DNA of 64,000 nt from Burhinus oedicnemus (GCA_008921705.1 VFFE01007022.1:123738-187737); one strand, 5' to 3'. Positions 11,201 to 24,693 are shown, numbered from the stretch's first letter. Numbers and translations are program-made. Notes: generated by a model from the letters alone, not told the origin.

Positions 11201-14200
11201 AACTTTTCACAGCATGACTTCTGCTTCTGAACATGTTTGCAAAGGGAGAGTAGTACACTGAGAGAACTATGTTTTTGCTTCACAGCCAAGATGCTTTGCA
11301 GTGGACACAGACTGGGGATGTGCCTTTGTCTGCTCAGTGATGAGATAAGAATCAGAGTTGTTTTTCTCTGTCACAAAATAGCTAGTCAATGGGTATCATT
11401 AGCACAGATAAACCACATGTTAATGACTGAGAGAACCTTAAGTATAATTCACTGTGTGGATATCAGTGACCTTCACGTCACCTATAGTTTATTAGCAAAG
11501 TATTAAAAAGGGCACTTTTTTTAGTCTGGAGTTATGTTCCATAAGAAAAATACAATTTTATGCATTTCAGGAGTAATTTTTCAGATGACAAGCACACAAA
11601 CAGCCATGCAGTTGAGCAAGGCAAGCTGATGAAATTCAGTGTTCTCTGCTTTCCTCTCACGGCAGGTACAATACCATACCCATACAGTCCAGTTCAGACA
11701 GATGAATGCCCACTCTGTTCACAGTCTGAACTAACAAGTAAGGCTTAAAAGTTAAATAGAATAACTGTGTTACACTCTATTGTGCCAAATACTGAAAGAG
11801 GAAAGCTGACTTTTCATCTGATAAGGCCATAGCAATGTGTTAATCTCAAGGTATGTGTACTCAGGAGACCGCTGGTGCAACAGTAGATCAAGGAGTTCAC
11901 ATTAATTCAACTCAGCTAAAATGTATTCTAACCCTCAGCCAAAATCAGTTCTGGAACGATCATATTTAGTGCTAACAGGATGCTTAGTCAAAGACATCAT
12001 TGGTAAAACAAGAGATGTAAATTAAGATTTGAGATATCATTGAAAAGAATTCCTTTGTGGGAAGAAAAAAAAAAAAAAGATTTTTTTCAGGATTTTATCT
12101 GTTGTTTTGGGCAATTTATCCAGGTCATGCTGTGGAAAAACTAAGACATCTTGAATTTCATAAAGATTCATGGATCTGCTGGATAGCAGCATATGTGCTG
12201 CAAGAATCTTGGCAAAATGCTTGTTCTCATGAGACAACTCACTTTTCAGATAAATATTTGCTCTCAAAGGGCAATGGGTTCCCTAGACTTCAGTGTCAGG
12301 ACCCTTTGTAAAGCAGTGTGTTGTATAAAGGGTTCATGATAAAGCTGAGTTTTGGTGACTGATAATTATTTTTTGCCACTAGCTGATATACTTGAATAGC
12401 TTGATGTTTACAATCCCAGTTTTAGAGCATGTGTATTTCAAAACAAATGCTATAGACTAGTAGTACAAGTTTAAAGGAGGAGAGTAAGGTCCCAAGAGTA
12501 TCTAACTATTTCATGCAGGCTAGTTTGAGGAATGAGAAGATGGTAAGAATATTTCTTTACAAAACAGGTAGGAAACCTTTTGGTTCAGGTAGGAAACCTT
12601 TTGGTTCAGGTAGGAAACTGTGAGGTTGCTTTTGCTGGGGAATCAATGAGAAAATAGTGTCCCTGTTTAATTGCCCCTTTTCAAGCCAGTAGGAACTTCT
12701 TGTGTTCACTGACTGCTCTGCATGGTTCTCATTCCTTTGCAAATAAAGAAAGAGGTATGTCAAGCAATATGAAGGTTTTTGTAATGATGAGTTCATAGCA
12801 TTCCTATAAATAAATTGCTATTTTTCTTGGGTTGTCTGCTCCCTGAATCTGCTAGAAATCTTTGATTATCCATTAGAGAACAAAAGAAATAGCAGTTATG
12901 AGACAAAAGTATGGGTATAAACTATACAGGAATAAATCAAAAACCTTCATAAGACAATATGAAAGAAATAGCATTTAAATTAAAAGGGTACATCAGTGAA
13001 TATCAAAAGACTATGCAGGGAGAGGATAATATGTAGTCTGGCAATTACAACGTTTCTGGCTAGAATGGAAAAAGTCTTTGCAATATCCTTCAAGTTAATG
13101 GGAATAAAAAACTTCAACTTTTTCAGCATGTGAAAGATTTGTAAATTTGTATGTTGGGATATGACATGATAATAGGGGTACTGGATTTGGGAATTAAAGG
13201 TGCTGCTGCTAATGGCATTTACATTTTCTAAAGCAAATAAATTATTGGTGCAATTTGTCACTTGCATCAGCTCTTCAAAAGCCTTTCAGTGAAGATACAT
13301 AGGGCCTTAGCTTAAGTCAGCACTCTGCAGGGAACAAAACTGAACCTGCTGTAGTTAATGATACTGTCCTTTCGATCCTAAAGTACATCAGGAGGAAAGA
13401 GGAAAATGGCCAGTTTGTGCCGAACTTCTGTAATTCACCTTTCCAGCTCTCATTCGATCTTTCCCAATTATAATTCTGGTTGTTTCTTGCAGTCATGTTG
13501 CTATGACAGAATGCTGCCACAAAGTAGCTGATGAAGTAGCCTGTTTTAGTAATTCTGAATAATATTTCATGTATGCTAGAAGTCAACTGCATCAAGACTA
13601 CAAAATACAGAAAGCTGTATCGACATTTGTTTAGATATTGTGTTGCTGTTATCTCTCTATCTAGTCCCTTATTTTTGTGAAAGTATGATCTTTGAAGTGT
13701 TCTGAAAACAAAAAAATAAAATTGGAGGTTAAATGTTTCAGTAGCATATAATAGATATGTCATGTGTAGTCTCTTGCAGAACACTTGGAGAGGAAACCCA
13801 TGCATTGAATTTACAGTGTAGCTTTAATGAGATTTTAAAAAATACTTGAACTAGAAAAATCAATAGTTATTCTATGAAATATTTTTTTTGGTCCAGGAAC
13901 AGTGAACATGCCATGTCAGGTTATTCATTCTTAGACATCAGGTTACCTATCTTAGCAAATCTTGCAGGGTGAGACTTTACACATACTGGTGTTCTGCAGT
14001 CCTGTGAAGGCTTCCACACACTCTCTCTTCCATACCAGGAGTAAATGTTTTGATTTCATCAGGATTTTTTTGGTACATAAATTTAATCATGTGTACATCA
14101 AGTGATTAAATGTGATGGGTCTTGCTTTATGCGAAGTTGATGAACTATTATGTTTCACCAATTACTGTCACTCAGGAGAAATTTATGAAGAATCTCCGTG

Positions 14201-15769
14201 CTACCGCCCATTTTTCTGAAAAGACATTGAAAAATCCACTTCTAAAAGGGAGACAGTCTGTATAGTAACATAATATTTGAGGTTCTTGAGCAAGGGATTG
14301 ACAAAGGTCCTGTCATTTATTTTAATCACAGTAACAAATGAACGGTGATTTGGACTTTAGATCATGTTTCTTTTCAGTTTCATGTTGATAGGAGATTTTT
14401 TTCTATTGCAGGCTCAGCACTCAGAGGAACTCTCACTGTGCAAATTCAACAGGACATCACAGGGCTCTCTTTTCAGAGGGGTTCAAGATTCCCTTTTTGC
14501 CTCTTTAGCTCTCTGTTGTTGAAGTGTCATTTTGTTTGTTACTTCAGCTGCACAGAACTCAATGCTATGTGGTTGATGAGGCAAGATGCTCAGAATTGAT
14601 TTTTGAGGCCACCGTTCCTTCAACGGCAAATTTGTGCCTTTCTGAGCATTTCTAAATGTGTGCTTTAGTGCTCTTTGAAGGTTAGTTGTCTTCAGGTGGT
14701 GCCCAGCTCAACAATCCGAAACTGAGAGGCACATTAGACTCCAATCTTTTAAAATGCAGGTTTATACCTATGTAACTCCTGGGATAAGGATTGTTTCTGT
14801 TTTTACATTGGCTTCGTGAGCTTTGCTGCCTTCAAGTTATTAAAAGATTTTTATTTTCAAGTATGTTTGTTTCCTACAGAAAAGGCTTCAGGCTTGGCCT
14901 CATAAACATCTGAAATATTGCTCTGATGATAGCCATGCTTTCAAACAGGAAGAACAAAATCTGTTATATTCAGTAGCTGACAATTTTCACTTATTTTTTG
15001 GAACATGCATGGACTTGCATATACATTAATAATATCCTTCAATAATACTAACTATCCAGGCCATTTTATTTGAAAGATTCTGTCAAGACACTTTAAAAAG
15101 GGGTTGTTCACATTTTGTATTATTTTCTTTTCCAAGTTTTCCTCTGTTAATTTCCCTGATAATTTTGCATTTTGTTCTCCAGCCACATGTTTTTATTGCT
15201 AAATATTACATGCAAAATTAGGTCCTTTTTTTTTCAGGAACTCTTAATAAATTTGAGACCTTCCTAGCTTTCTATCAGCTGTTGAAGTACTATCTGCAGG
15301 GACTTGTTAGGTGTCAGCTGTTCTACAAACCAGATTAATGACTTCTGGTCAGTTCAGCTCCTCACCACATGAATACTGGAATTGACTTTATTGTCCTGCA
15401 ACAAAGCTTCTTTGACTTTTCACAGGCAAGAATTATTTCTGCCTAGCATCTCTTCTTGATGTACAAAAGTTTCCATAGCTTTGTTTACTTTAGTATTTGA
15501 TAACTCCAAGTGTAGATCTTTGGCAGAAAATTAGGATTTCCTCATACAGTAAACTGAAATGCCTGAATCTAAAACTAATTCAAATGTTCAGGTACGTCTT
15601 CATCTCACAGTATAATGCTATGTACAGCAGGCAATATGTTTAGGCAGAAAGCTCTATTCGTGTTCTCATGCTGTTTTCAGCTGATTCAGAGCTAGCTCAA
15701 GTATTTCCATTTTGTGCAACAACATTGTTTTAAGTTTTATTTTCAAGTAAAAACTGTTGTTAATGAAAT
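8211..15769. other. Unannotated AT-rich DNA
   Basis: I see no gene or recognisable interspersed repeat over 7.5 kb. It contains poly-T at about 10869-10882, poly-A at about 12065-12078 and the 21-bp tandem at 12565-12619. A 162-codon minus-strand open frame at 13317-13805 has no recognisable motif and an AT-driven composition, so it is not called as a gene. Confidence 0.6.
12565..12619. repeat. 21-bp tandem repeat, 2.6 copies
   Basis: Units at 12565-12585 and 12586-12606 are identical, followed by a 13-base partial third unit (caggtaggaaact). Identity between units suggests a recent slippage-type duplication. There is no evidence of coding. Confidence 0.92.
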
Positions 15770-16716
15770 GATAGAATCATAGAATAGTTTGGTTTGGAAG
15801 GGACATTTAAAGGTCATCTAGTCCAACCCCCCTGCCATGGGCAAGGACATTTTCAACTGGATCAGGTTGCTCAGAGCCCCATCCAACCAGACCTTGAATG
15901 TTTCCAGGGATGGTGCATCTACCACCTCTCTGGGCAACCTGTTCCAGTGTTTCACCACCCTCATTGTAAAAAAAATTTCTTCCTTATATCTAGTCTGAAT
16001 CTGCCCTTTATTAGTTTAAAACCATTATCCCTTGACCTATCACTACAGGCCCTGCTAAAAAGTTTGTCCCCATCGTTCCTGTAGGCCCCCTTTAAGTACT
16101 GGAAGGCTGCAACAAGGTCTCCCCAGACCCTTCTCTTCTCCAGGTTGAACAACCCCAACTCTCTCAGCCTGGCATCATAGGAGAGGTGTTCCATCCCTTT
16201 AGTCATCTTCGTGGCCCTCCTCTGGACTCCCTCCAACAAGTCCACGTTTTTCGTGCACTGAGAACTCCAGAGCTGGAGGCGGTGCTCCAGGTGGGGTCTA
16301 ATGAGAGTGGAGTAGAGGGGCAGAATCACCTCCCTCGATCTGCTGGCCACACTTTTGATGTAGCCCAGGATGCCGTTGGCTTTCTGGGCTGTGAGCGCAC
16401 ATTGTTGGCTCATGTTGAGCTCTTCACCTTCCAGTACCCCCAAGTTCATCTTGGCAGGGCTGCTCTCAATTCCTTCATACCTCAGCCATTATCAATACCT
16501 GGTGTTGCCCCAGCCCAGATGCAGGACCTTGAACTTAACCCTGCTGAACCTCATGAGGTTCACATGGGCCCACTTCTCGAGTCTGCCCAGGTCCTTCTGG
16601 ATGACATCCTGTCCCTCAGGCCTGTCAAGTGCACCACTCAGCTTGCTGTCGTCTACACATTTCCTGAGGGTGCACTCAATCCCACTGTCTATGTCATTGA
16701 TGATGATGGATGAAGC
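15770..16716 (-). mobile_element. CR1: CR1 LINE, minus strand, 5'-truncated
   Basis: The left edge (atagaatcatagaatag) is the reverse-complement octamer tail, followed by ggaagggacatttaaaggtcatctagtccaac. The copy then covers the 3' UTR, the ORF2 C-terminus and the end of the RT domain, and stops near 16716 (gtctatgtcattgatgatga). The tail is ATTCTATG-type rather than ATTCTGTG-type, so it belongs to a different CR1 subfamily from the copies at 3.06 and 8.11 kb. I cannot name the subfamily without alignment. Confidence 0.94.
15961..16716 (-). pseudogene. CR1 ORF2 C-terminal remnant with RT catalytic box
   Basis: The minus-strand text runs from DSGIECTLRK, through a CVDDSKL box (the catalytic Asp pair kept, but flanks altered from the usual FADDTKL) and LGRLEKWAHVNLMRFS, to the C-terminal half. 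That half is one uninterrupted frame of about 160 codons containing [47 protein letters not shown] and [12 protein letters not shown] frame break near 16450-16490 separates the two parts. The upstream RT blocks and endonuclease are absent. Confidence 0.88.
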
Positions 16717-16965
16717 GTTTATAAAAACTCTACCATTTGTCAAACAAAATGGAAAGAGCTTTGGGAAACTAACAACACTGGGAGAGAAGACTGATGGAGA
16801 AGAAAAAGGAAAAACACTCAACAACAAATATATGGGATCTTAGAACTAAATGCATTCCTATTTAGTAATAGAGCCTATTATTTCTGTGTTATGCTCCCAA
16901 AACCCAAACAACAAGAGTTTGGAAACTGATTCATATTTTTATTTTTGTTTACTTTTTAATCCCAG

Positions 16966-17055
16966 CTATCGTACTCCGAAATGTTACTGTGTCCATCAGT
17001 AACAGTAGGTATGGTGTCTCCTACATGAACTGGGATGAACCGATGAAGATGCGAA
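16966..17055 (+). CDS. Candidate 90-nt internal exon, phase 1-1, gene unknown
   Basis: A long pyrimidine-rich tract (tttttgtttactttttaatcccag) ends in AG at 16964-16965. Ninety nucleotides follow, then a good donor CGAA|GTAAGC. Only one frame is open, starting with a split codon (x+CT) and ending with one extra base, so the exon is symmetric (phase 1-1). The peptide has ordinary protein composition (IVLRNVTVSISN, then SRYGVSYMNWDEPMKMR), with an N-glycosylation sequon (NVT) and aromatic/Trp content untypical of AT-rich noise. Phase 1-1 exons are common in extracellular modules. I do not recognise the family. A 30-codon open stretch alone occurs by chance about one time in four or five, so the call depends on the combined signals. 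Confidence 0.38.
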
Positions 17056-20000
17056 GTAAGCATGTGTAGGCCCTGTCTTTGAAGGGTCAGATGGCAGTTA
17101 TACAAAGACGTAGAGTGTATAAATACTTGCTGAGAAACTTTAGAAATAATCTGGATAATCAGGTGGACACATGCAGGATTATGTGAACTTCTAAAATATT
17201 ATAAACTCTTCAGTTATTAAATAATAAATACAAATCATTAAGAAATAGTACTTCCATAACTGAAGTGACAAGTTGTTATAAATATTTTATATTAATTTTC
17301 AAAATTTAATGAGGCATAGAATTTGCATCTAAAAAATATGTCTGTACATCAGTCCACTTCCAGTTCAACATTAAACAGTAGTTTGTGTACTGGGAAATCT
17401 ACACATTTCCATAAACACCAGTGTATTTTAACACGAGGTTCAGCCTAATGCTTAGTAGACTGAACAACCCCCTGCCATTTCTTTCTGCCATCCTTTTTTA
17501 AATCGTACTTTAGATGGTGACAGAAGTGGCTGGCATCAAATATTTTACCTGTTATCTGGAAATAAGTAAGGCCAAGTATTTCTTCAGAGAATTAAGCATT
17601 TCATCCTGTTATTCTAATTAATTCCATCAGAATCTCACAGCAGTAGGGACATCAGCTAGAATTTTTCTTTTGTACCTCACATCTTCTGTTTTCCTTAGTT
17701 TTCTGTCACATAAATTTCTGCAACTCTGAACCATAATGAATTATGGAAACAGCAGTGTTTAAGGAAAAATAAACTAACATTTCAATATATCAATACTAAT
17801 TGTCTTTTGTGATAGAGAATTTCATAAAATTGGTTGGTTCCCAAACCCTGTGCAGTTCTGGGTACAATATATAACATTTTTTATTTCCAGTTTGACTTAT
17901 CTTACAGATTTATTTTTTCTAAATTAGAAAGCAGTATTTACATGCAGCTCTGACTATTCAGCCCTTCTTCTGATCCCCATGGTTAAATCTGACCTTGGAA
18001 ACCTAGGCCCTTCATAGTTCATGCTTTACATGCTATGTGTAGGAGCCTAGGTCTCCTTCTCCGTCAGTGGGCTTGGGGAAGTGGAGAGGAACAAACTGAA
18101 CCTCTGTGTATAAGACTATGATGTGATTTGTAACCAGTCATCTGATTACTGGAAGCCTCTGCCTAGTTTTGCCAAGGATGTGAGCCCTCTACTTGACCAC
18201 AACAGTTGTGTAATATTGCTGCAGGTGCAGGTTGTCCCAGGAGGCCGACCGATGGTCTGTTGTAAATACCAGGTATATGATGGGATTGTACAGCTTGCTT
18301 TTTCCTGCTCAGTATGTCTTTGGATTCTGGGATTCTGTAGGCAAGACTCATGTTCTGGGGCACATGATTTCTCCTCCTCTGTCTCAGTTGCTCCTTTGAT
18401 CACACCCGCTTCAGTCCTGACCCCGCTGCTGCCTTGGTTCCCTTGTTCCTGGTATCTGACCCTGTTCTTTCACTGCTGTGGTTCTTGGTTGTTTGCTCTG
18501 TTCCTGTCATTTGCTTGCTAAAATCTATGTGCTTCATAATCCTGTTGGACACCCTCCTAGCCCTCATAACTGTCCAGGTGTTTGTCTTCCGGCATGTCTT
18601 TCTCTTGATCTTGGTTTGGCTAGCCATATTGTTATCTAAAGCATCCCTCAGAGCTTTTCTGATCTCTCTTTGGCCTGATGAAAATATGTGTTTCCCGTCT
18701 TCACTGGCAAGACTGATGAACCCTCCCAAGGATATTTTTATCACTGTTTTTTTGCTTATGTTCAGATGAATTAGTATTTCTCTCAGCATTTCACAGCAGA
18801 AAGATATTTCATTTTGGGTTTCTTGACTAACTCTACCTGGAGTACACAAGCCTTGATTCAGTTGATGTTTTACCAAGCAAATTGCTTTTGTCAGGCCTAT
18901 AGTCAAGCAGTATTGATTACCTGAGAGGGGAGATCCAAAGTCCTCTCATCATCTTTCAGGGTGAAGCTATCTCAGATCAGTAGTAATTCTGTACCAAGAG
19001 CAGGATTTGGCATTGATTAGGGGTAACTTGGATCACGTCTGCAGCTCATAAAGGTCAGCTGCTATTAAAAGGATGTCTTTGCAGCAGCAGATCTCCAGGA
19101 GTTTATTTTCCTAGTTATTTTAATGGGGACAAGCTACCACAGTAGCTTTCCTGTAAAGAAACAGTGGCCATGACAAAAGTGATTCTTTTCATCTACAGTC
19201 AGTTTATACTCCTTTGAATGCCAAGGGATAAGTTGGTGAAGAAGCTTAAGATTAAATAGCATTCTATTCTAACATTACAGGTTTTTCATAATCTCAGTTA
19301 GATTAAATTGTTAATGAGATCCATCCTGTCAATGAACAGGCTGGATTTGGAGCCTCATCACAACAAGTTCTCAATTTGCATTAACATTGTAACCTTAAGT
19401 GAACTGGTATTTGCAAAGAATCACAAAGGTCAGAGTCTACCCTAACTGTCAAATCTTTTTATCGACTATCTGATTATTCTTTTACTCTTTTGTTTGCTAA
19501 GGCACCAAGTCAATGCCGTATACCTCTGACACAGTAGCTGAAGCAGGGGAACATACTGTACTAATAAATAGTAATGCCTGAGTTGTAGACAGAGCTGTAA
19601 TGTTTGGGGAGAAAACAAAATCTACAGACAGAAAAAATATTTTATGTAGTTCCAGGTAGGACTTAATAGATACATATTTTTTCACTTGTAAAGCTCACCA
19701 TATATGACTATATCAAGTTGTTTGCTACAGAAAATAGTGTAAAGCTTAAGCTTGTTTCTGTAGTACTGAAAGGAACTAGGTTTCAGGGGAAAAAAAACAT
19801 GAGAGAGTTTCCTAGGCACAAATAAAATTTATTTCAATAATGCACTAAAAATTGACTTCTATACCTGAGGCAGATTTTGCAGAAATTTTTACTGTTAGTT
19901 GCTGGTGGTAACTGGAAGTTATACTGCTGGATATCAGTCCTCAGCTTCATAAAGTCACCTCTGCTCTCTGAGGTAGTTTTGCTCTGTGCTTTTTCTTTTC

Positions 20001-20873
20001 ATTTTCTTTGCCTCATACAATTAAGAGAGGCAGCAGTATCAATGACAGAGAATTATTTCTAGGGAGCCTTGTTTCATTTGAGCAGCATTCAGGCCAAGGC
20101 ACGGCGGTGGGACAACAGCTGTGGAAAGTTGTTGGAACACTCTGTTATGCCATCTCACCCAGCCCAGTTTCCTCTGACACAGTCTGAAACATACAAAAAC
20201 CCATCATCTCCTATCCAAGTGTCAGAGTTTCGACTCATGAGCATGTAGCTGCATGATAAATTATCCTGTGACATCTGTTGCAAAGCACATGCAGGTGTGT
20301 TCTCCAGCTTCTTGTCAACTTTTTTCACTGCAGGGTAAATGGACTCAAGGTACACAATGTTTTTCATGAGACAATAAAAATTTATCACAGGTAATTTGCC
20401 TGTATGTTCAAACTTTACGACACTTCTTTCAGTATCACATTGAGAGACACGGAATGATCCTTTATGAAAAAGTGTCTCCTCTGGAGGAGGAGAGGGGAAT
20501 GGAGAGGCAGGTCGCAAATGCTTAGCAAATTCAACATTACTTTAGATGCAGTATAAGGATGGCTCAAAAGAAAGAGGGGCTCACCCTTTTTAATTTATTC
20601 TTAAATTCTGTTTCACAAACTTAAGCTGAGATTTCCCTAAAACTATTTCTTAGTGCCTTTTTTTAAAGTGGTAAAGTAATCATGGCATATCATGACATAT
20701 ATTTTCTATTTTCTTTCCTCCTAGATAAGATGCAGTGCATTACTACACTTCTCAAGATTGTCATGAAAAGTTAACATTGAATCTCCTTTAGGTATAAATG
20801 AAATGTGACTGTAGAGTTGGAATTCTAGATCAGTTGTCATTTTATTTCTAAATGAAATTAGAAATTAATTACT

Positions 20874-20911
20874 GAAAACACAAAAACAAAAATTAAAACA
20901 AAAACAAAACC
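20874..20911. repeat. A-rich (AAAAC)-like low-complexity tract
   Basis: A run made almost only of A and C (acaaaaacaaaaattaaaac...) lies 60 bases left of the CR1 at 20974. CR1 does not end in poly-A, so the tract is probably independent of it. Confidence 0.8.
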
Positions 20912-20973
20912 CAACCTTAAAAGTAGAGGCAAGAGATTCAGGGAAGTTGGTAAAAATTGTACTATAAAGTCAT

Positions 20974-21592
20974 ATCACAGGCAGGGACACCTTCCCCTAG
21001 ATTATGTTGCTCAAAGCCCCATCCAACCTGGTCTTCAACACTTCCAGGGATGGGGCATCCACAGCTTCCCTGAGTAACCTCTTCCAGTGTCTCACCACCC
21101 TAACAGTAAAGGACTTCTTCCTAATATCTAATATAAAACTACCTTCTTCCAGTTTAAAACCTCTACCCCTCATCCTATCGCTACACTCCCTGATAAAGAA
21201 TCCGTCACCATCTTTCCTGTAGGCCTCCTTTAGGTACTGGAAGGCTGCTATGAGGTCTTCCTGGAGCTTTCTCTTCTCCAGGCTGAACAACCCCAACTCT
21301 CTCAGCCTGTCTTCATAGCAGAGGTGCTCCAGCCCTCTGATCATCTTCGTGGGCCTCCTCTGGACTTACTCTAACAGGTCCATGTCCTTCTTATGTTGGG
21401 GGTTCCAGAGCTGGATGCAGTACTCTGGGTGGGGTCTCACCAGGGTGTAGTAGAGGAACAGAATCACCTCCCTCGACCTGCTGGCTACGCTTCTTTTGGT
21501 GCACCAAGAATGTGGTTGGCTTGCCGGGCTGCAAGTGCACATTGCTGAGTCATACTCAGTTTTTCATCCACCAAGATACCCGAACTTAAAGT
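20974..21592 (-). mobile_element. CR1: CR1 LINE fragment, minus strand, lacking its 3' tail
   Basis: Starts within the 3' UTR (cagggacaccttcccctagattatg) without the usual terminal 50-60 bases and octamer tail. It runs through the ORF2 C-terminus to about 21592 (tttttcatccaccaagatacc). ORF2's own stop lies at 20997-20999. The uninterrupted frame 20997-21344 contains [47 protein letters not shown] and SLEVLKTRLDGALSNII; beyond 21345 it is frameshifted (for example, a stop in the position of the usual LLERVQ segment). Loss of the tail implies a later deletion or break, since retrotransposition starts at the 3' end. Confidence 0.93.
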
Positions 21593-24500
21593 TCCATTTG
21601 CTCTTCTCCAAAGCCATGAAACTATACACCAAACCTATCATATTGTTGCGTCTCTATAATCGTTTTAATTAACCTCTTGTAAACCAGAATATGTCAAATA
21701 AAGGAGAACACACATGTTGTTAAAATATGTATTTTACAAATAGATGTGAAGTGAAACACTTAAGATGCTGGAAGACTTTGCCACTAAGATCTAGGTAATC
21801 ATCCCTTCCATCCCAGATAGTTTTGTATTTATTATGTTCTCACTGTGTACCAGTTAAACATGGGTTGATTCTCTTGTTTAGAGAGATGTCTGTTGTAGTC
21901 TTTATTCCAGAGACTCTGGTATTTTAAAGAGATTATCTTTACCATAAATATGGGCTACCAGTCTTTACTTACATATATCAGCCCCAGCTTAACATGTAAA
22001 CAACCTTCATATTGATCTAGACCCAGAAATTTGTTTTTACTGCTTTCCTTACAAGGGTTGTCTTGCATGTGCTGAAAGTCCACCCTGGCTGTAACAAGTC
22101 TTTTCAGACTAAGAAGAGTTTGTTACATACTTTTTGGATCTGCTGTAGGAAAGATGTTTTTTTTGATTAATTCTCTTCAGTACAAAAAGTTTTGAACACA
22201 AAATTAGAAAGGAGAGCAGCGTTATTATGCTTTCTGTGGAGCTGAAGGAAATCTAAGTTGCCATTCCTGATTTCATTTAACCATCTTTGAAATTTTACTG
22301 ATAAGTAGCTTTGATGGAGCAATCTGCTTTTGAGATGAAAGACCCTGATAGGGACGCAAGTTAACAAGATGTTCTAGTGTATTAAACCCAGCCTTTGAAA
22401 TCTAATACATAACCCCAAGGCAAAACCTTTAAAGTAGAAAAAACTAGAAAAAACATAAGGTCACACTATTGCAAAAAAATATTCATATCTGAAATGTAGA
22501 GTTGGGAAACACCTAGTACAAGAAAAACTCTGAAAGTCTTATTTGCCTCTGCATACTTCACAAGATTATGACTGAAGACAGCAGAGGAACACAGACAAAT
22601 CTGGACAGAAATTGTGCTGTGTGAAGTTTAATGTTTAGGTGGGAGGGAGCAGAAGGAGATCAGCTAGTATCACCTGTGAACCATTAAGGTCAGAGCATGA
22701 AAGCAAGATCATATTATGAAAGCACTGGTGTAGTGCCTCTTACTCCTCACATACTAACCCTTGCCATCTGAGATGTAGCCTTAAAGACCTTTCAAGAAGC
22801 TAGTCAGAGACTAAAGTTGGTGATGAAGCTGTAGAAGAAGCCATAGCAGAGACAAGTAAATCCTGATATTTTTCCCTCAGTTCTGACAGGACCTTTTATT
22901 ATTTCGGTTTTACCTGTTCATTTTTTGTTTAAGCGTATTTGAACTACCTTTGAAATTCCCAGCTGAGGCAGCATAGTTGGAAAGCTGGAGTAACTGAACC
23001 TTTTCCCAAAAATGCAAGCAAATTGTTGGATTTACAATGTGCTGAACTTCACCTTGCCATGGCTTCACTGCTAGAGTAGCAGATGCCTCATTCACAACTA
23101 GCCTGGGTATGCTCCGTCACAGCTATGAAGTTATTCCTCTTTTTCTTGCACAACTCTCCTACCTGATATTTTCATAAAACTTATGAATGCTGAGATGAGC
23201 TGGCAGTACAACATCAGGTCTCACTCTCTTCCTGTGCATCCATTTAAGATAGCACTTCGTCATTGCCCTTCTTCATCCTAAAAGTTCTTTGGGGCTCTAC
23301 TTCCAGTGTGCTTGTTCCTCTACTGGGAAATCCATCTCCAAAAACCACCACTTCTAACAACTAGGTAACAATCCAATCTGGGTCACAGAAAAGCCATCTT
23401 GAGTAATTTTCACTATTCTGATATGATCCAGGAATGGGAGCTGGGAGTGAAACTGCACCGGTTTGAAGAGTGCCCCGTGAAAAACCACGATGGCTGCTCA
23501 TGTTTCAGACGTCATCTTTCTTCCTTTCACTAGGATTTTTTTTTTTTTTATCCATATGCTGCTGTATATGTCTGCAAGTAGAGAGAAAAACTTGCAGCAT
23601 GATTCCCAAAAGCTAAATTTGTAGTGCTTCCCAGATTCTTTCATGGTTTCTTTTTGTCTTTGGCTTGCCAGTTCCATCATTTTACCTAACAAAAAGAAAG
23701 TTCAGAAGCGGAGATTTGGTTCCACTGCTGCTGCCTAACATTCAAGGGCCAGCCTTTTGGAAAAGGCCAGTTGTCCTTCTTTTCCACATATCCTTAGCTC
23801 TCACTCACTGCTACACTTAAAAGAATGGCAGAGTTAACAGATTGCTGCTGTGGAAAACACCAGATGTTTAAATAAGCAATATTTGCCAACATAAATCTCA
23901 GATCATTTATGTATTTGTGTCTGTTTTGATTCCATACGTTGCAACAAATAGACATGTGCATTGTAAAGAATGATGTGCTACTTTCTGATATTTTAATAGA
24001 ACATACAGATTTCTTTTCTTGAGGTCACTTGAAGATTTAGCATCATCTGAGTGAGAGTAATATCAGGACTTCTACCTAATGATGCTGTTTTCATAAGGCG
24101 AATGAAACAGCGGTCAAAAGGCAAGAAACAGAAATTACAGCAGTGAACTAGTCATGCCTTCTTTCAAAAAAGTTATTTCCAGAGTTTTAAATATGCAGTC
24201 ACACAGTATCACCTCAATCTTATCTCCCCCACCCCACAAAAAAGGCTTTACTATCTCTGTGGTTTACATATAAGCATTTACAACTTTTGTGTTTTTGCTT
24301 TAGATCAAACTATGTTTGGAATATGAGGAGAATTTTAAACAGACAACATTTATCAGCTTGAAAGCTATCTACTAAACAGAAAATTCCAAATCACCTATAC
24401 TTTTCTGATTTTCTTCCAAATTTTTTATTTCCTCAATCCAAACTGCAGGTCTGGTTCATTACTATACTCAAAATGGGACATTTCCAGTCCCTGTGTTTGC

Positions 24501-24693
24501 AGAATTTCATTATAAAAGGAACATAAGCCGTTAAATATTTGATTGAATAAAAAATTCAATTACTGAAAAGATGTGCTCCAAATCTAAGTAATAGCAGGGC
24601 ATGAAACTTTCTTCATTCACCTCACCAGCCTGCACCTGTTTATTTTTTACTTTTAGCTCCTTGTACTTATTCTTCAAGCACATTTTATATAAA

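Larger units (their letters stand above)
16717..20973. other. Unannotated DNA with one candidate exon
   Basis: Apart from the candidate exon at 16966-17055, no gene or transposable element is recognised. The T/C-rich stretch at 18300-18560 gives open frames on both strands (132 and 168 codons) by composition. An A-rich (AAAAC)-like tract at 20874-20911 precedes the next CR1. Confidence 0.55.

Noticed and set aside
13317..13805. 162-codon minus-strand open frame
   Set aside because: AT-driven composition, no motif, no splice or promoter context. Frames this long are expected by chance in 64 kb read in six frames.
16186..16713. 175-codon plus-strand open frame
   Set aside because: It is antisense to CR1 ORF2, so its openness is a shadow of the LINE's coding composition.
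18400..18906. 168-codon minus-strand frame and overlapping hydrophobic plus-strand frames at 18123-18769
   Set aside because: The T/C-rich strand gives membrane-like text on plus and K/R/T-rich text on minus. No family motif is seen on either.
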